Of a DNA stretch of 64,000 nt, positions 40,729 to 49,459 are shown piece by piece. Numbering within the stretch: the stretch's first letter is position 1; each line of letters begins with the position of its first letter. Source of the stretch: JABDQA01 sp963824415. GTDB lineage: Bacteria > Desulfobacterota > Desulfobulbia > Desulfobulbales > Desulfocapsaceae. Below the pieces are notes generated by a model, which saw only the letters and a list, made by a program, of their open reading frames with translations, was not told the origin of the DNA and made no database searches. Location: NCBI GenBank assembly GCA_963824415.1, contig CAWGPM010000002.1, positions 434,001 to 498,000 of the forward strand, given 5' to 3'. The position numbers were made by a program, and so were the translations under genes.

Positions 40729-41979
40729 CTACTCCTTGTCTTCCTCGATTCGCCAGCGATAGCCGTCGGCCGTATCCTCAATGGAGATGGAAGCCCTGCT
40801 CAGTGCCTCGCGCACCGCATCTGCAGCCTCAAACTGCCGGGTCTGGCGGAAATGCTGGCGAACCTTCAGCAGACTGTCTATGAGCGGAGCCATGAGGCGC
40901 TGACGGGCAACCTCTGAAAGCACCTGGCAGGTTGCTATTTCAGCCAGTTTCTCTCGAAAGAAATCGCGTGCCTGGGCAATGGCTTCGGGATTTTCCATTT
41001 CGCCATGAGCCTGCCAGAGAAGCCTGTCCATCTCCAGCAATGCATGGGCAGACTTACCCAGATCGTCTTCTTCTATTCCCTGCTGAAACTCAGTCGTCAG
41101 CGCATGCAGACGTGGCCAGAAGTCGGTCTCTGGAACCGGCTGCTGTTCAGGCGCTGCTGGGTGTAGAGATTCCTCGACCCGAAAATCATCCAAGCCGTGT
41201 TGTCCACGCAGCAGGTTCAGTGGATAGGTGTTGCCCGGGGTGAAGTTCCGCTGCACAGAACCATGCTGCAGCACCACGGTACCGATCCCATGAACAGTGA
41301 AAGAAGCGGCGGTGAAATCTATGATACAGGCGGTATGCTCGTCCAGTCCGAGCACCGGCAGGGGCTCATCGAGCCGATCGACGAGTTGTTCGAACCTAGA
41401 AATACCCATGAAACAGCGGCTTGTGTCATGGGTTCCGCCCTCGGCATTGTTCCAGTGGGGTATGACGACCAGCGGGAGCCCGAAAGCGCCGAGCAGGTCG
41501 AGGCCGTCAACCCAGTGGGGTGGCTCGCCGACCTTATAGATCTCATAGACCGGCAGGGTGTATTTCCCGGTAGTAAGCGCCGCAGCACTGGCCGCAACCA
41601 GACAACCGCCCCGGTTGATGAGCTCTATCATTATTTCTGGTATGGGTGAATCTTTTAGCTGGCGCACCGTATAGGTCGGACTCCCGGGACCCATCAGGAC
41701 AAAATCGGCCTGACGCAGCTGTCGGTAAGTGCGGGCCGCTTCGATTTCGGCAATGGCTTCGGCAGATTTATAACTGGTGACCTGAAGCGGGCAGCCGACC
41801 CGCTGCTTGAAATAGCCGACCGCATTTTTCCCAATCTGGTCGGCGTTGAGTTGGAAACCGGCCGGCGTGTCGAGAAACATCGCCTGCGGCCCAGGCTGGT
41901 AGGGGGACAACAGCAGTTTATGTACCTCAACCATAGTGGCGGTCAATTCGCCCGACCCCATGAGTGCAAGAATTCCCAT
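40729..41979 (-). CDS. Peptidase S51-like domain fused to a cysteinyl-tRNA synthetase C-terminal domain
   Basis: A 416-residue two-part protein. Residues about 1-270 have the class I glutamine-amidotransferase/S51 fold: MGILALMGSGELTATM, FVLMGPGSPTYTVRQL, the nucleophile-elbow-like CLVAASAAALTTGKY near residue 140 (Ser kept), LVVIPHWNNAEGG and LGLDEHTACIIDF. Residues about 285-412 look like the helical DALR/C-terminal region of cysteinyl-tRNA synthetase: PLIDSLLKVRQHFRQTRQF, EAADAVREALSRASISIEDT and DGYRWRIEE, close to the CysS ending (A..IR..L...GI.IEDT..G..W). No synthetase catalytic core is present. In a mycothiol-like operon without MshC (itself CysS-derived) this tail points to tRNA-Cys or a cysteine step. 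AAAGGAAAT precedes the start. Confidence 0.8.
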   Translation of the reverse strand: MGILALMGSGELTATMVEVHKLLLSPYQPGPQAMFLDTPAGFQLNADQIGKNAVGYFKQRVGCPLQVTSYKSAEAIAEIEAARTYRQLRQADFVLMGPGSPTYTVRQLKDSPIPEIMIELINRGGCLVAASAAALTTGKYTLPVYEIYKVGEPPHWVDGLDLLGAFGLPLVVIPHWNNAEGGTHDTSRCFMGISRFEQLVDRLDEPLPVLGLDEHTACIIDFTAASFTVHGIGTVVLQHGSVQRNFTPGNTYPLNLLRGQHGLDDFRVEESLHPAAPEQQPVPETDFWPRLHALTTEFQQGIEEDDLGKSAHALLEMDRLLWQAHGEMENPEAIAQARDFFREKLAEIATCQVLSEVARQRLMAPLIDSLLKVRQHFRQTRQFEAADAVREALSRASISIEDTADGYRWRIEEDKE

Positions 41980-42040
41980 ATTTCCTTTGGTATTCAGGGC
42001 TGCAGCAAGTTACCGCAGCAGCTTGATATGGTTTTAGTCC

Positions 42041-42802
42041 CTAGCATGCCTGATTTCCCGGGTCAGCACGCGGCGGCGGCAGTCGGGTGAACGGAATCAC
42101 CTGGCCGGACCGGTAACAATGCTGTCCGCCGTCCAGGTACACCACCGCCTCGCCGCCGCCATACACGGTCCAGCCCTTAGATTCAGCGTCATCGATGATA
42201 CCGGTCGACTCGTCGAGCCCAAGCAGCCGTAAATCTGGAGCGAGGGACTGGAGACGGGCGGCCCATGTCGCCCCGGTCCTTTGGTGGTGGGGGATGACAA
42301 GGACAGGCCCGATTAAGCCAAGACCAGGCCGCACCGCAGATTTACCTGGATCATAAAAGAGATCGCCCAGCACCATTGCTCCGGCACTGCTGCCGGCGAT
42401 GACTGCTCCGGAAGCATAGGCCCGGATGGCGGCCTGCCAGCTTCTTGTCCCCTGAAGCGACTCGGCGAGATGGGCGGGAAACCCGCCGAGCAGATAGATC
42501 AGATCGGCAGTGCATAGAAGTTCGGACTCGCTGTCATCATCGGCCGAAGCACGGTCAATGATCTCCCGGCAGAACACCTTAGTCGCACCGATACTCCTGA
42601 ACCACTGCACCCCCCGAGCGCCGGCCCTGTCCTGGTTATGGTCCGGCGCCGCCGCCGCAGGAATTATGTGGACCGAGGCAGCGGCACCGCCGGCAAGCTC
42701 GAGAGCCCGGCGATCCAGAGCAGCCATGCGGCCGCCGAATTCGGCTCCGCCGGCGAGGACGAGGTGGCCCAGGTTAAGCACCGCTGATGCGGGTGTGGCC
42801 AT
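42041..42802 (-). CDS. Peptidase S51 (cyanophycinase-like) family protein
   Basis: About 253 residues. S51 motifs: HLVLAGGAEFGGRM at the start, DLIYLLGGFPAHLAESLQG, the catalytic Ser elbow AVIAGSSAGAMVLGD near residue 125, VLVIPHHQRTGATWAARL, LGLDESTGIIDDAE and TVYGGGEAVVYLDG. It resembles cyanophycinase but no cyanophycin synthetase is near. It is the first gene of the nine-gene run and the second S51-like protein in it. The start is unclear: Met at 42802 or 42814, or a TTG at 42850; none has a good ribosome site. Role in the operon unknown; a peptide or amide bond in the product is a plausible target. Confidence 0.82.
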   Translation of the reverse strand: MATPASAVLNLGHLVLAGGAEFGGRMAALDRRALELAGGAAASVHIIPAAAAPDHNQDRAGARGVQWFRSIGATKVFCREIIDRASADDDSESELLCTADLIYLLGGFPAHLAESLQGTRSWQAAIRAYASGAVIAGSSAGAMVLGDLFYDPGKSAVRPGLGLIGPVLVIPHHQRTGATWAARLQSLAPDLRLLGLDESTGIIDDAESKGWTVYGGGEAVVYLDGGQHCYRSGQVIPFTRLPPPRADPGNQAC

Positions 42803-42846
42803 GACCCTGGCCATTACCGAAAGCCAGCTTGGTGGTGCAACACCGG

Positions 42847-43945
42847 TCAATAGACAAGATTTCTATCATTGCAGCCTCCACTGTGCTCCTTGAAGTTGAT
42901 AACTGTGAAAGACATTACAAGGAGATTTTCGCTGCTGTCTGTATCTGCAGCGATGCTCAATTGGAAATCCCTAAAAAGAAAGCTCCCGCCGGAGTAAAAC
43001 GCAAACTCCCCGGCCGATTCGTTAACGTTAAAGCGATAATCTCTCCCCAGTTTTTTAATCTCAACGACTCCCGCCTCCATGAGGGCCAATAGGTTTTCTG
43101 CATTGCTTGAGCGGCTGCGTCGCAGCATGCCCAGAGATGAGAGAGTTGAAATGCTGGTCAAATAGCCGCCTTTCAGACGCACTCAGGGACAGGTAGCGTT
43201 CCCTCTCTAGAGGAAAAATCTGGACAAGGACCGTTTGCCGGACAAGTTCGCCCGCAGGGCCTTCACCCTTCACTGTCCGGTCGATGTCCTGCTCAAGGAC
43301 ACGCGCCGGCGCACCGCTGGGTTCCACCACCTGCCGCCAATTGATCTGTACACATCTGTACACTATAGGCTGTTCATAATTCCCGGTCAATGAGCTGGTT
43401 AATCCTCTCGTTCATGAGCCGCCGCAAATGTGCGCAGGAAAAATAGCGATTTCGCCGCTGGCCGATTCGCCCCCTTACCCGCGGCAGGAATCCCTGCCGG
43501 GAGAGCAGAGTAAGCCTTCTTGGCTTGTCCGGTTTTTCACAGCATCATCAAACTGGATTTTGAGATGCACGCCCATTACCTCGCACGGATAATGAGCACA
43601 ATGCTCATCCACCCCGCCGGAGACGGAAAAAGCAGATTCCTGCTGGTCGAATCGAGGGGACACCGCCTTTCATTTGCTTCTCACCCATTGCTGAAAATCA
43701 TCTGGTCTGGCAATTCTTACCGTCATATCTCCAGCGCACATATTAGTGATGTGAAAGGGAAGCACATAGGCGCGATTATGCGGCAGCCCGGGCCCCACGA
43801 CAGGATGTTTTGCAAAAATATCGATCCCCAGGCCAAAAGCAGATCCTCGGCCCGAACCTCCCATGCGTTCCAGTGCATCAACGAGTTGACAGAGCAGAGA
43901 GGTGCCGGTCAATCCCCCGCCGATTATGGCAAACCGGTAATTCAT
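42847..43945 (-). pseudogene. Decayed FAD/NAD(P)-binding protein gene
   Basis: The start MNYRFAIIGGGLTGTSLLCQ and DIFAKHPVVGPGLPHNRAYV with HITNMCAGDM match the FAD-NAD(P)-binding family (NAD_binding_9), whose members run to about 450-600 residues. A stop comes after about 90 residues at 43670. Downstream, in other frames, later parts are still visible: VQINWRQVV and LSASERRLFDQHF at about 43130-43340, then NAENLLALMEAGVVEIKKLG and DYRFNVN at about 43000-43100. At least two frame changes and one deletion are needed to join them. The gene lies upstream of the inositol operon on the same strand and may have been its neighbour before it decayed. Confidence 0.65.
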
Positions 43946-44119
43946 GGGACAATCTGAATTGTCCGAATCTGACCCATCGCTTGCCGCCTCAAAGATTCTC
44001 ACCATTTTACCTGGATGCTGGTTTAGTTTTCCGATGGAAACTGCTTTAGCATAAAAAGCGGATCGTTTTGCAGTCTTTTAGCCAGCGCTGATTATAGTAG
44101 CCCAAAAGAGGTCTTACCC

Positions 44120-44908
44120 ATGTTCGACTATCCTTACATAATTGAACTGCTTACCCCCAGGAAATCGGCCCCCGGACAGCCAGATCGACTGCTGCACATA
44201 TTCGGGGAGCGATTCACCCGTGTCATGCAAGCAGGATGTGGGATTTCGATCCCCGACAATCCCATGGGCAATCTGCGCCTGGGAGCGCTGGAAGCAATAG
44301 AACTGCTGAATTTGTCGTTTGATCCCGAACGGGTGGTGATCAATCTCAACACCTTTCACAGCAAAGAGGATCTTGATGGAATTCTTGGCTGGGCGCTACG
44401 GTCAGGGATCCGTTTTCTGCTTGTTGTTCGAGGTGACGGCGGGCCGTCCCTGCCGAAACTCGACCCATCAACCATAGGGGGGACATTCAACGTGGCCTCA
44501 AGTGCAGATCTTATTAGCTACATCAACCGGACGTATCCAGGCAGATTTATCACCGGGGCGGCATTCAACCACTACAACCCCCTCAAGGTCGAATTGAACA
44601 GAATGGCTAAGAAGATAGCTGCCGGGGCGCAATTTGTTGTCACCCAGCCGGTAATCGGCAGAGAGTCAAGGCTCGACCAGCTTAAGGCTTTAGATATTCC
44701 ACTTGTCGTTGAGGCCTGGATGTCGAACAATATCAATCTGTTCAGCCAGAGCGTTGGCGACGACACCATGGAGGTTTCAGACTACGAGCCGGGCGCCAAC
44801 CTGCAATTGCTGCACGAAAGTTTTCCCGAAAGTTGCGTCTACCTCTCCATGCTCAATTTCAAAGAGAATTTTGAAGAGATTCTGCCGGCACTCATAGCAG
44901 GGTCGTAA
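44120..44908 (+). CDS. Methylenetetrahydrofolate reductase family protein
   Basis: A 262-residue TIM-barrel flavoprotein of the MTHFR family: YIIELLTPRKSAPG at the N-terminus, GCGISIPDNPMGNLRLGA, FLLVVRGDGGPS, FITGAAFNHYNP and GAQFVVTQPVIG near residue 175, the last being the typical (T/F)QP strand. It is shorter than E. coli MetF (296) but inside the family range. It reduces 5,10-methylene-tetrahydrofolate to methyl-tetrahydrofolate for methionine synthesis or the Wood-Ljungdahl branch. Divergent from the decayed flavoprotein gene. Confidence in the family is high; the exact reaction is less sure. Confidence 0.82.
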   Translation: MFDYPYIIELLTPRKSAPGQPDRLLHIFGERFTRVMQAGCGISIPDNPMGNLRLGALEAIELLNLSFDPERVVINLNTFHSKEDLDGILGWALRSGIRFLLVVRGDGGPSLPKLDPSTIGGTFNVASSADLISYINRTYPGRFITGAAFNHYNPLKVELNRMAKKIAAGAQFVVTQPVIGRESRLDQLKALDIPLVVEAWMSNNINLFSQSVGDDTMEVSDYEPGANLQLLHESFPESCVYLSMLNFKENFEEILPALIAGS

Positions 44909-44928
44909 GAACAGGAGAAGTGAATCTA

Positions 44929-45081
44929 AAAAACTGGACCGTGAGTTAAGGTGGACATAGAATACCCTTAAGGAGGGTAATCATGTCCAAGAAGAGAAGG
45001 AAATTCAGCGCAGTTCAGAATCGGCGACAAAAAAGATTAGATTGGGTAACCCTATGCCTCCCAATACAAAAGAACATATAA
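44929..45081 (+). mobile_element. Remnant of an IS3-family element (orfA start)
   Basis: AAACTGGACCGTGAGTTAAG at the left edge is followed by a good ribosome site (TAAGGAGGGTAATC) and ATG 44983 with MSKKRRKFSA, the usual N-terminus of IS3-type OrfA. Homology stops after about ten codons, and the frame ends at 45081. The rest of the element is gone. Confidence 0.6.
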
Positions 45082-45131
45082 ATTATTCCTATATCTCTTC
45101 AGATTGACGGGGGACACACCACATCTATTGT

Positions 45132-45830
45132 TTAACTAATATAACGTTCTTCCTTCCACGGGTCGGCCGAGTTACTGTAACCTCTGCTTTCCCAATATCC
45201 AGGTTCGTCTTGAGAGGTGACTTTAATAGATTCTAGCCACTTGGTGCTCTTGTAGAAGTAGCGATCAGGGATCACGACACGAACAGGCGCGCCATGCGCC
45301 CGCTGCAGTTTCTCACCAAAGAAACTGTGAGCAAGGATCACATTCTCTTTTTGGGCATCACTTATGGGTACGTTGCTTGTGTAACCTTCAACTGCCTCAA
45401 TAATAATAAAACTTCCACGTTTTGAGGGCTTCACTAAATCCATGATTGTTCCTAGTCGAACACCAGTCCAACTGGAATCCAAAAGCGTCCAACCTGTAAC
45501 ACAATGAACATCACAGATGATATTAACCTGGTCCAGATTTAGCAGATCTTCATAGGAGAGGACGATCGGTTTTTCAACCTCACCATAGATGCGCAAGTTC
45601 CAGTTCGCCATAGTAGCGGTTCCAGGCGTACCCCCCATATCCAAGATCTTATCTACTGCATGCTGCCCAGGAGGAAGACGGGACCTGCCGTCCGGTCTGG
45701 TGCTAGCTGCTAAGGCGTGTTGCTTCGCTTCCGACAGTTTAATGAAGGTTCCAGGTAAACCTATGTTCACGATGGTGCCGCCTGCTGCAGCCAGGAACGT
45801 ACGCCTAGAGAATCTCAGATCCTTGTGCAT
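45132..45830 (-). CDS. Tat-exported molybdopterin-dependent oxidoreductase (sulfite oxidase/MsrP-like)
   Basis: A 232-residue protein with a twin-arginine signal (RFSRRTFLAAAGG, residues 7-19). The mature part has NWNLRIYGEVEKPIVLSYED, the molybdenum-ligand Cys in ICDVHCVTGWTLLDSSW near residue 108, GVRLGTIMDL and GAPVRVVIPDRYFYKSTKW, the sulfite oxidase-type molybdopterin fold. It acts in the periplasm; MsrP-like methionine sulfoxide repair or sulfite oxidation are options, and no haem partner gene is near. The start has AAAAGGAGACGGG upstream. Codon use is AT-richer than in the core genome. Confidence 0.88.
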   Translation of the reverse strand: MHKDLRFSRRTFLAAAGGTIVNIGLPGTFIKLSEAKQHALAASTRPDGRSRLPPGQHAVDKILDMGGTPGTATMANWNLRIYGEVEKPIVLSYEDLLNLDQVNIICDVHCVTGWTLLDSSWTGVRLGTIMDLVKPSKRGSFIIIEAVEGYTSNVPISDAQKENVILAHSFFGEKLQRAHGAPVRVVIPDRYFYKSTKWLESIKVTSQDEPGYWESRGYSNSADPWKEERYIS

Positions 45831-46178
45831 CCCGTCTCCTTTTCATATTTCTGATTTGGTTGAACAAATCTAAACCACTGGAAGGATATATAAATCATCA
45901 TTATTTGGGGGAATTTGTACGGAATCATAGATATTATTTAAATGGTCTTGTTAGTTTATGCAGTTACCAACATTTAAGCAATGGGTAGGAAATCGAAAAT
46001 AAACAGGAAACACATAGATGTTCGTATAAAAGAAGAAGATTAATATTGCCAATAGGCTTCCAAATACATACGTTGGACGATATTGGGTTTCCTGATATGA
46101 GAAAAGCAAAGCAAATCAGCTCAGACATTTGCAGTACTTTAATTCAATAACCACACTACCAGCGAGGAAATTTATAAT
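45831..46178. other. Intergenic region without recognised feature
   Basis: About 350 AT-rich bases between divergent genes for the molybdopterin enzyme and the nitroreductase; both promoters should be here. Nothing else seen. Confidence 0.4.
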
Positions 46179-46784
46179 ATGCAAGTCGATGAAGCGGTAC
46201 GCGCACGGCGCGCAATCAAGTGGTATGACCCAGAACATCAAATGCCAGAGGAAACATTTCTGAAGTTGATTGAGCATGCCATTCTTACACCCACAGCTTT
46301 CAATATTCAAAATTGGCGCTTCGTGCGTGTCACTGATCCGGAGCAGCGCAAGGCGATTCGTGCTGTAGCCTGGGACCAGGCACAGGTCACCGACGCCTCC
46401 GAGTTGCTGGTGTTGTGCTTCGACAACAAATCCTGGCAACGAGACCCGCAACGATACTGGCGTAACGCTCCAAAGGAAGTACAAGATTTTCTGGTACCGG
46501 CGATCGATGTCTATTATCGTGATAAACCGCAGGTTGAGCGTGACGAGGGCATGCGCTCCTGTGGGCTGGTCGGACAGACGATCATGTTAATGGCCCTCGA
46601 ACTGGGCTACCAGAGCTGCCCGATGGATGGTTTCGATTACGATGCGGTCGCTAAAATCATCAACCTGCCAGAAGACCATAGCATTGCTTTCATGATTGCA
46701 ATTGGCAAGGGGACCAAGGAATCATGGCCGAGACCCGGTCAGCTGTCACTGGATGAAGTTATGATAAACAACCGTTTCGATTAA
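46179..46784 (+). CDS. Nitroreductase family protein
   Basis: A 201-residue FMN-dependent oxidoreductase. The N-terminus MQVDEAVRARRAIKWYDPEH has the R-R-A/S-x-R/K-x-Y/F pattern of the family. LTPTAFNIQNWRFVRV binds FMN, MRSCGLVGQTIMLMALELGY packs at the dimer interface, and SIAFMIAIGKGTKE closes the fold. It reduces quinones or nitro compounds with NAD(P)H. GCGAGGAAATTTATAAT precedes the start. Confidence 0.92.
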   Translation: MQVDEAVRARRAIKWYDPEHQMPEETFLKLIEHAILTPTAFNIQNWRFVRVTDPEQRKAIRAVAWDQAQVTDASELLVLCFDNKSWQRDPQRYWRNAPKEVQDFLVPAIDVYYRDKPQVERDEGMRSCGLVGQTIMLMALELGYQSCPMDGFDYDAVAKIINLPEDHSIAFMIAIGKGTKESWPRPGQLSLDEVMINNRFD

Positions 46785-47300
46785 AGAATGTATCCTCGGG
46801 GTCAGACTGAACCTCTACAAGTTTAACGAACGGCGCTCCCTCATAGAAAAGGGATGAACAATCTCGGTATAAAAATGGCATACCCAATTGCTCTGGTATG
46901 TCCCATAAATTGGTCAAATTTCCGAGAGATGCGGTCGTTAAACTTTACTATGGCAAGTCTTAGATATTAACCGTATTATTCGTTTGAGATTATTGTATTT
47001 TCGCGCGTTTTTGCCTGCAGAATAGTAGGAAAGTCCTGCTTGTTGATCAAAAACAGATGTTCTTGACGGGCTGAGTTCTTCGGTCATCATCGCCTCCTTC
47101 TTCTTTTGTAGAAAAAACAGAACGTTAATTACCTTATTATATCATTTACGTGGTTGGAATTTTGTTACGTATAGAAAGGAATAAGGTAAAACAGAAGTAC
47201 TGGTGAGATATTCAGAACTTCTATGTGGCAATATTAACGTTCCGCATAACCGGCCGGCAATGGAGCGCAGCGGAATCGCCAGTCCGCGTTGATGCGGTTG
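46785..47300. other. Intergenic region with one possible small gene
   Basis: About 515 AT-rich bases. On the minus strand a 49-codon frame (47087 to 46938) starting MTEELSPSRTSVFDQQ has a very good ribosome site, GAAGAAGGAGGCGATG. No family is recognised; it could be a small gene or the start of a lost one. The rest shows nothing. Confidence 0.35.
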
Positions 47301-47810
47301 TTATGTTTCGGCCTTCACTGCGCGGTTCTGCTGTGTATCGGACAGCCCATTTGTTGGATCCCCCTCCGACAGCATTTGACTTAGGACCTTACGCTCCTCC
47401 ACGCCAGGCACAATACCGCTGACCTCTGCTTCCATCACGGTAGCACCATTTTCGTTGGTAATCGTGACGGATGCTTTGGCTCGACCATTTTGATCGATAG
47501 CCGTGATTACCCAACTGCATGCGATCGTTTCACCGACATACACAGGTCCTTTGAATCGGAAATTCATGCCAGACGCCAGCCATCCAATCTGCCCGCCAAT
47601 TTCGGTAACCAAGCTTGCCGTTAGCAGCCCATGGCAAATCGGTGCTGGGAGATTCCGAGCTTTAGCAAAGCGAGCATCGAAATGAACTGGGTTATAGTCT
47701 CGCGATATCTTGGCGAAACGAATAATGTCATCATCTGTAAAGGCTCGTGAGGTTCTGAACGAGTCTCCTACTTGAAGGCCGTCAGCGGCCCGTTGTCTGA
47801 AACCTACCAT
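47301..47810 (-). CDS. MaoC-like dehydratase (hot-dog fold)
   Basis: A 169-residue single hot-dog protein. DDDIIRFAKISRDYNPVHFD near residue 26 holds the catalytic Asp and His of R-specific enoyl-CoA hydratases, and ICHGLLTASLVTEIGG and FRFKGPVYVGETI are the other family segments. It hydrates trans-2-enoyl-CoA (PhaJ-like) or related thioesters. The C-terminal 30 residues are low in homology. It stands alone; the upstream ribosome site is weak. Confidence 0.88.
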   Translation of the reverse strand: MVGFRQRAADGLQVGDSFRTSRAFTDDDIIRFAKISRDYNPVHFDARFAKARNLPAPICHGLLTASLVTEIGGQIGWLASGMNFRFKGPVYVGETIACSWVITAIDQNGRAKASVTITNENGATVMEAEVSGIVPGVEERKVLSQMLSEGDPTNGLSDTQQNRAVKAET

Positions 47811-48558
47811 TTCTCAGGCGCCTCTTTCGTGATCGTAATCGAAACATAACAAGTCATTCTCCGGTTTCTCGATAACTCCGGAATTGTAAAAATCGTCTTG
47901 ACCTTAAATCAACGACATAGCTGCAATTCTGCTTGATATCATGAGCAATTTGCAAGCTATATACAAACTTTATATCAATCAAATTAAATTGTTTAACTTG
48001 CCTCTGGCAACAATAAACAAGTCCAGATAACGGTCAGGTTGGGATGTATAGAATAGGGTTATCAATAGTTGCGCACCGGCAATACTTCCACCTTTATCGG
48101 AAGATGTTGCAACTATTGATAACCCTGAAGAACTGAACTGCGGGATTGATGCGGGGATGTGGTGATCTGGGGTGAAAAAAAGGCACACCTCTCCTAAATA
48201 CGGGTATTATATGCTCTTTTACAATACCTGCGCCCGCCGTACGCGGCCTTTAACTTGACCGTGAGTTTCAACGCCCCCCTTCCTTCCAGCCGTGTTACCT
48301 AGAGCTCGGCTGGCAAACTTCCTCGGGCTTCAGCAGTATCTCGAAGACGTAAAACAAACCTATCTTGATAATGGATCATTAGCAAGTAAAATCATGGCGT
48401 GCTGGACAGGATATCTCATGTCTGTCTTCAGCAACCTGAAAATGCATCAGAACAGGTGGTTTGAAAAAGCATAATCCAACTTCTTTCATTTTCTTGTTGT
48501 TTTCTTATCCGTTTACGTTGATCATCAGAAAATCAGTCTCTGAGAAGGATTCAGGGAG
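47811..48558. other. Intergenic region with long inverted repeat
   Basis: About 750 AT-rich bases. It contains the 18-bp inverted repeat at 48055-48126 (listed separately). A 60-codon frame at 48292-48474 has no recognised family and poor signals. I see no other gene. Confidence 0.45.
48055..48126. repeat. 72-bp element with perfect 18-bp inverted repeats
   Basis: AGGGTTATCAATAGTTGC at 48055-48072 pairs perfectly with 48109-48126. Inside, CTTCC and GGAAG can form a second small stem. The left arm with seven more bases (48048-48072, 25 bases) recurs exactly at 52745-52769, so it is a repeat family and not a lone hairpin. Confidence 0.75.
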
Positions 48559-48708
48559 ATGGGAAGACTGCGACGACGTACATGCAGAAGCTGCCTGAAA
48601 TTATTCATCCCGGATCATCGCAACCGAAACAAGCAGCACTACTGCTGCAAAGCCTCACAGCAAAAAAGCAAGCAAGCCGTCAGCCAGAAGAAATGGCAAG
48701 CGTTATGA
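48559..48708 (+). pseudogene. Remnant of a zinc-finger-like small protein
   Basis: A 49-codon frame, MGRLRRRTCRSCLKLFIPDH then RNRNKQHYCCKASQQKSK and QAVSQKKWQA. This resembles short Cys-rich proteins (C..C...F.PD.R....Q.YC...C) often found near transposase genes. It ends at a TGA where the family would continue; the frame beyond (EAGDTCHPEPVH) runs on to 48834. One Cys of the second pair is missing. I read it as a decayed copy. Confidence 0.45.
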
Positions 48709-49459
48709 GAAGCGGGCGATACTTGTCACCCCGAACCGGTCCATCAAGAACTGACTGGCGATATTCAGCAACGATATTTCGTTAATTTCGGCAATGATGG
48801 ACAGGCTGTTGTACCATGCCGATACCGTTGTAAATGAGGGGGAAAGTTACCAGATGAAGGAGCGGAGATACAACAGGAAAAATGAGGCGGGAAGATGGCA
48901 GCCGGGAAAGGAATCCTTGGCGGCGATTATACTGCTTGAAATAGCTGCATTTTATAACCGCTGTTTTTATACATCATGGGGCTGCCGCTAACAGGCATGT
49001 CTTCCACCAAAAGGCAGCGCGGAGGCTTTTTCCGCGGAGCACAGCGGAGCGGTTCAGTTCTTCTTGTTAAGTTGATATCAGCGATTGGTATTTGAATTTG
49101 ACATTGCCAAAACTGTTCCCAGTCAGACCATGTTGTAAGTCGTCAAAGCAATTGAGGCAAAAGAGCATTCAGTTTAAGAGATACTTTCCCGAAGCTTTGC
49201 CGGGTTGATGCTATGATTTTGCATTGGCCTCAAACCGAGGTTCTTTCTCCTGCGCTGCTCTAGAGTATGCTCGTATAACAAATGGTCACCCAGAAATAAC
49301 CCACTTCGGATACTGAAGCAATAATCCGATCCAATTAAAAATCTGGTATAATTTTTATAGCGAAATCATAACTATAGTGCGGTTTCGTACATTTCCTGCT
49401 ACGATAATTTCTGCAAATCCTGCCGTCAAATACTCGAATGAAATAAGGAGACGATTACG
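48709..49459. other. Intergenic region without recognised gene
   Basis: About 750 bases between the zinc-finger remnant and the DUF1349 gene. Short frames at 48794-48991 show no family. A leader of about 100 bases before 49460 with AAATAAGGAGACGATTACG belongs to the next gene. Confidence 0.4.

Noticed and set aside
48055..48126. Integron attC site
   Set aside because: The arms lack the RYYYAAC and GTTRRRY cores, and there is no integrase or cassette row.
48292..48474. 60-codon frame MLPRARLANFLGLQQYLEDV
   Set aside because: No recognised family, weak start signals, and it lies in a region of decayed sequence.
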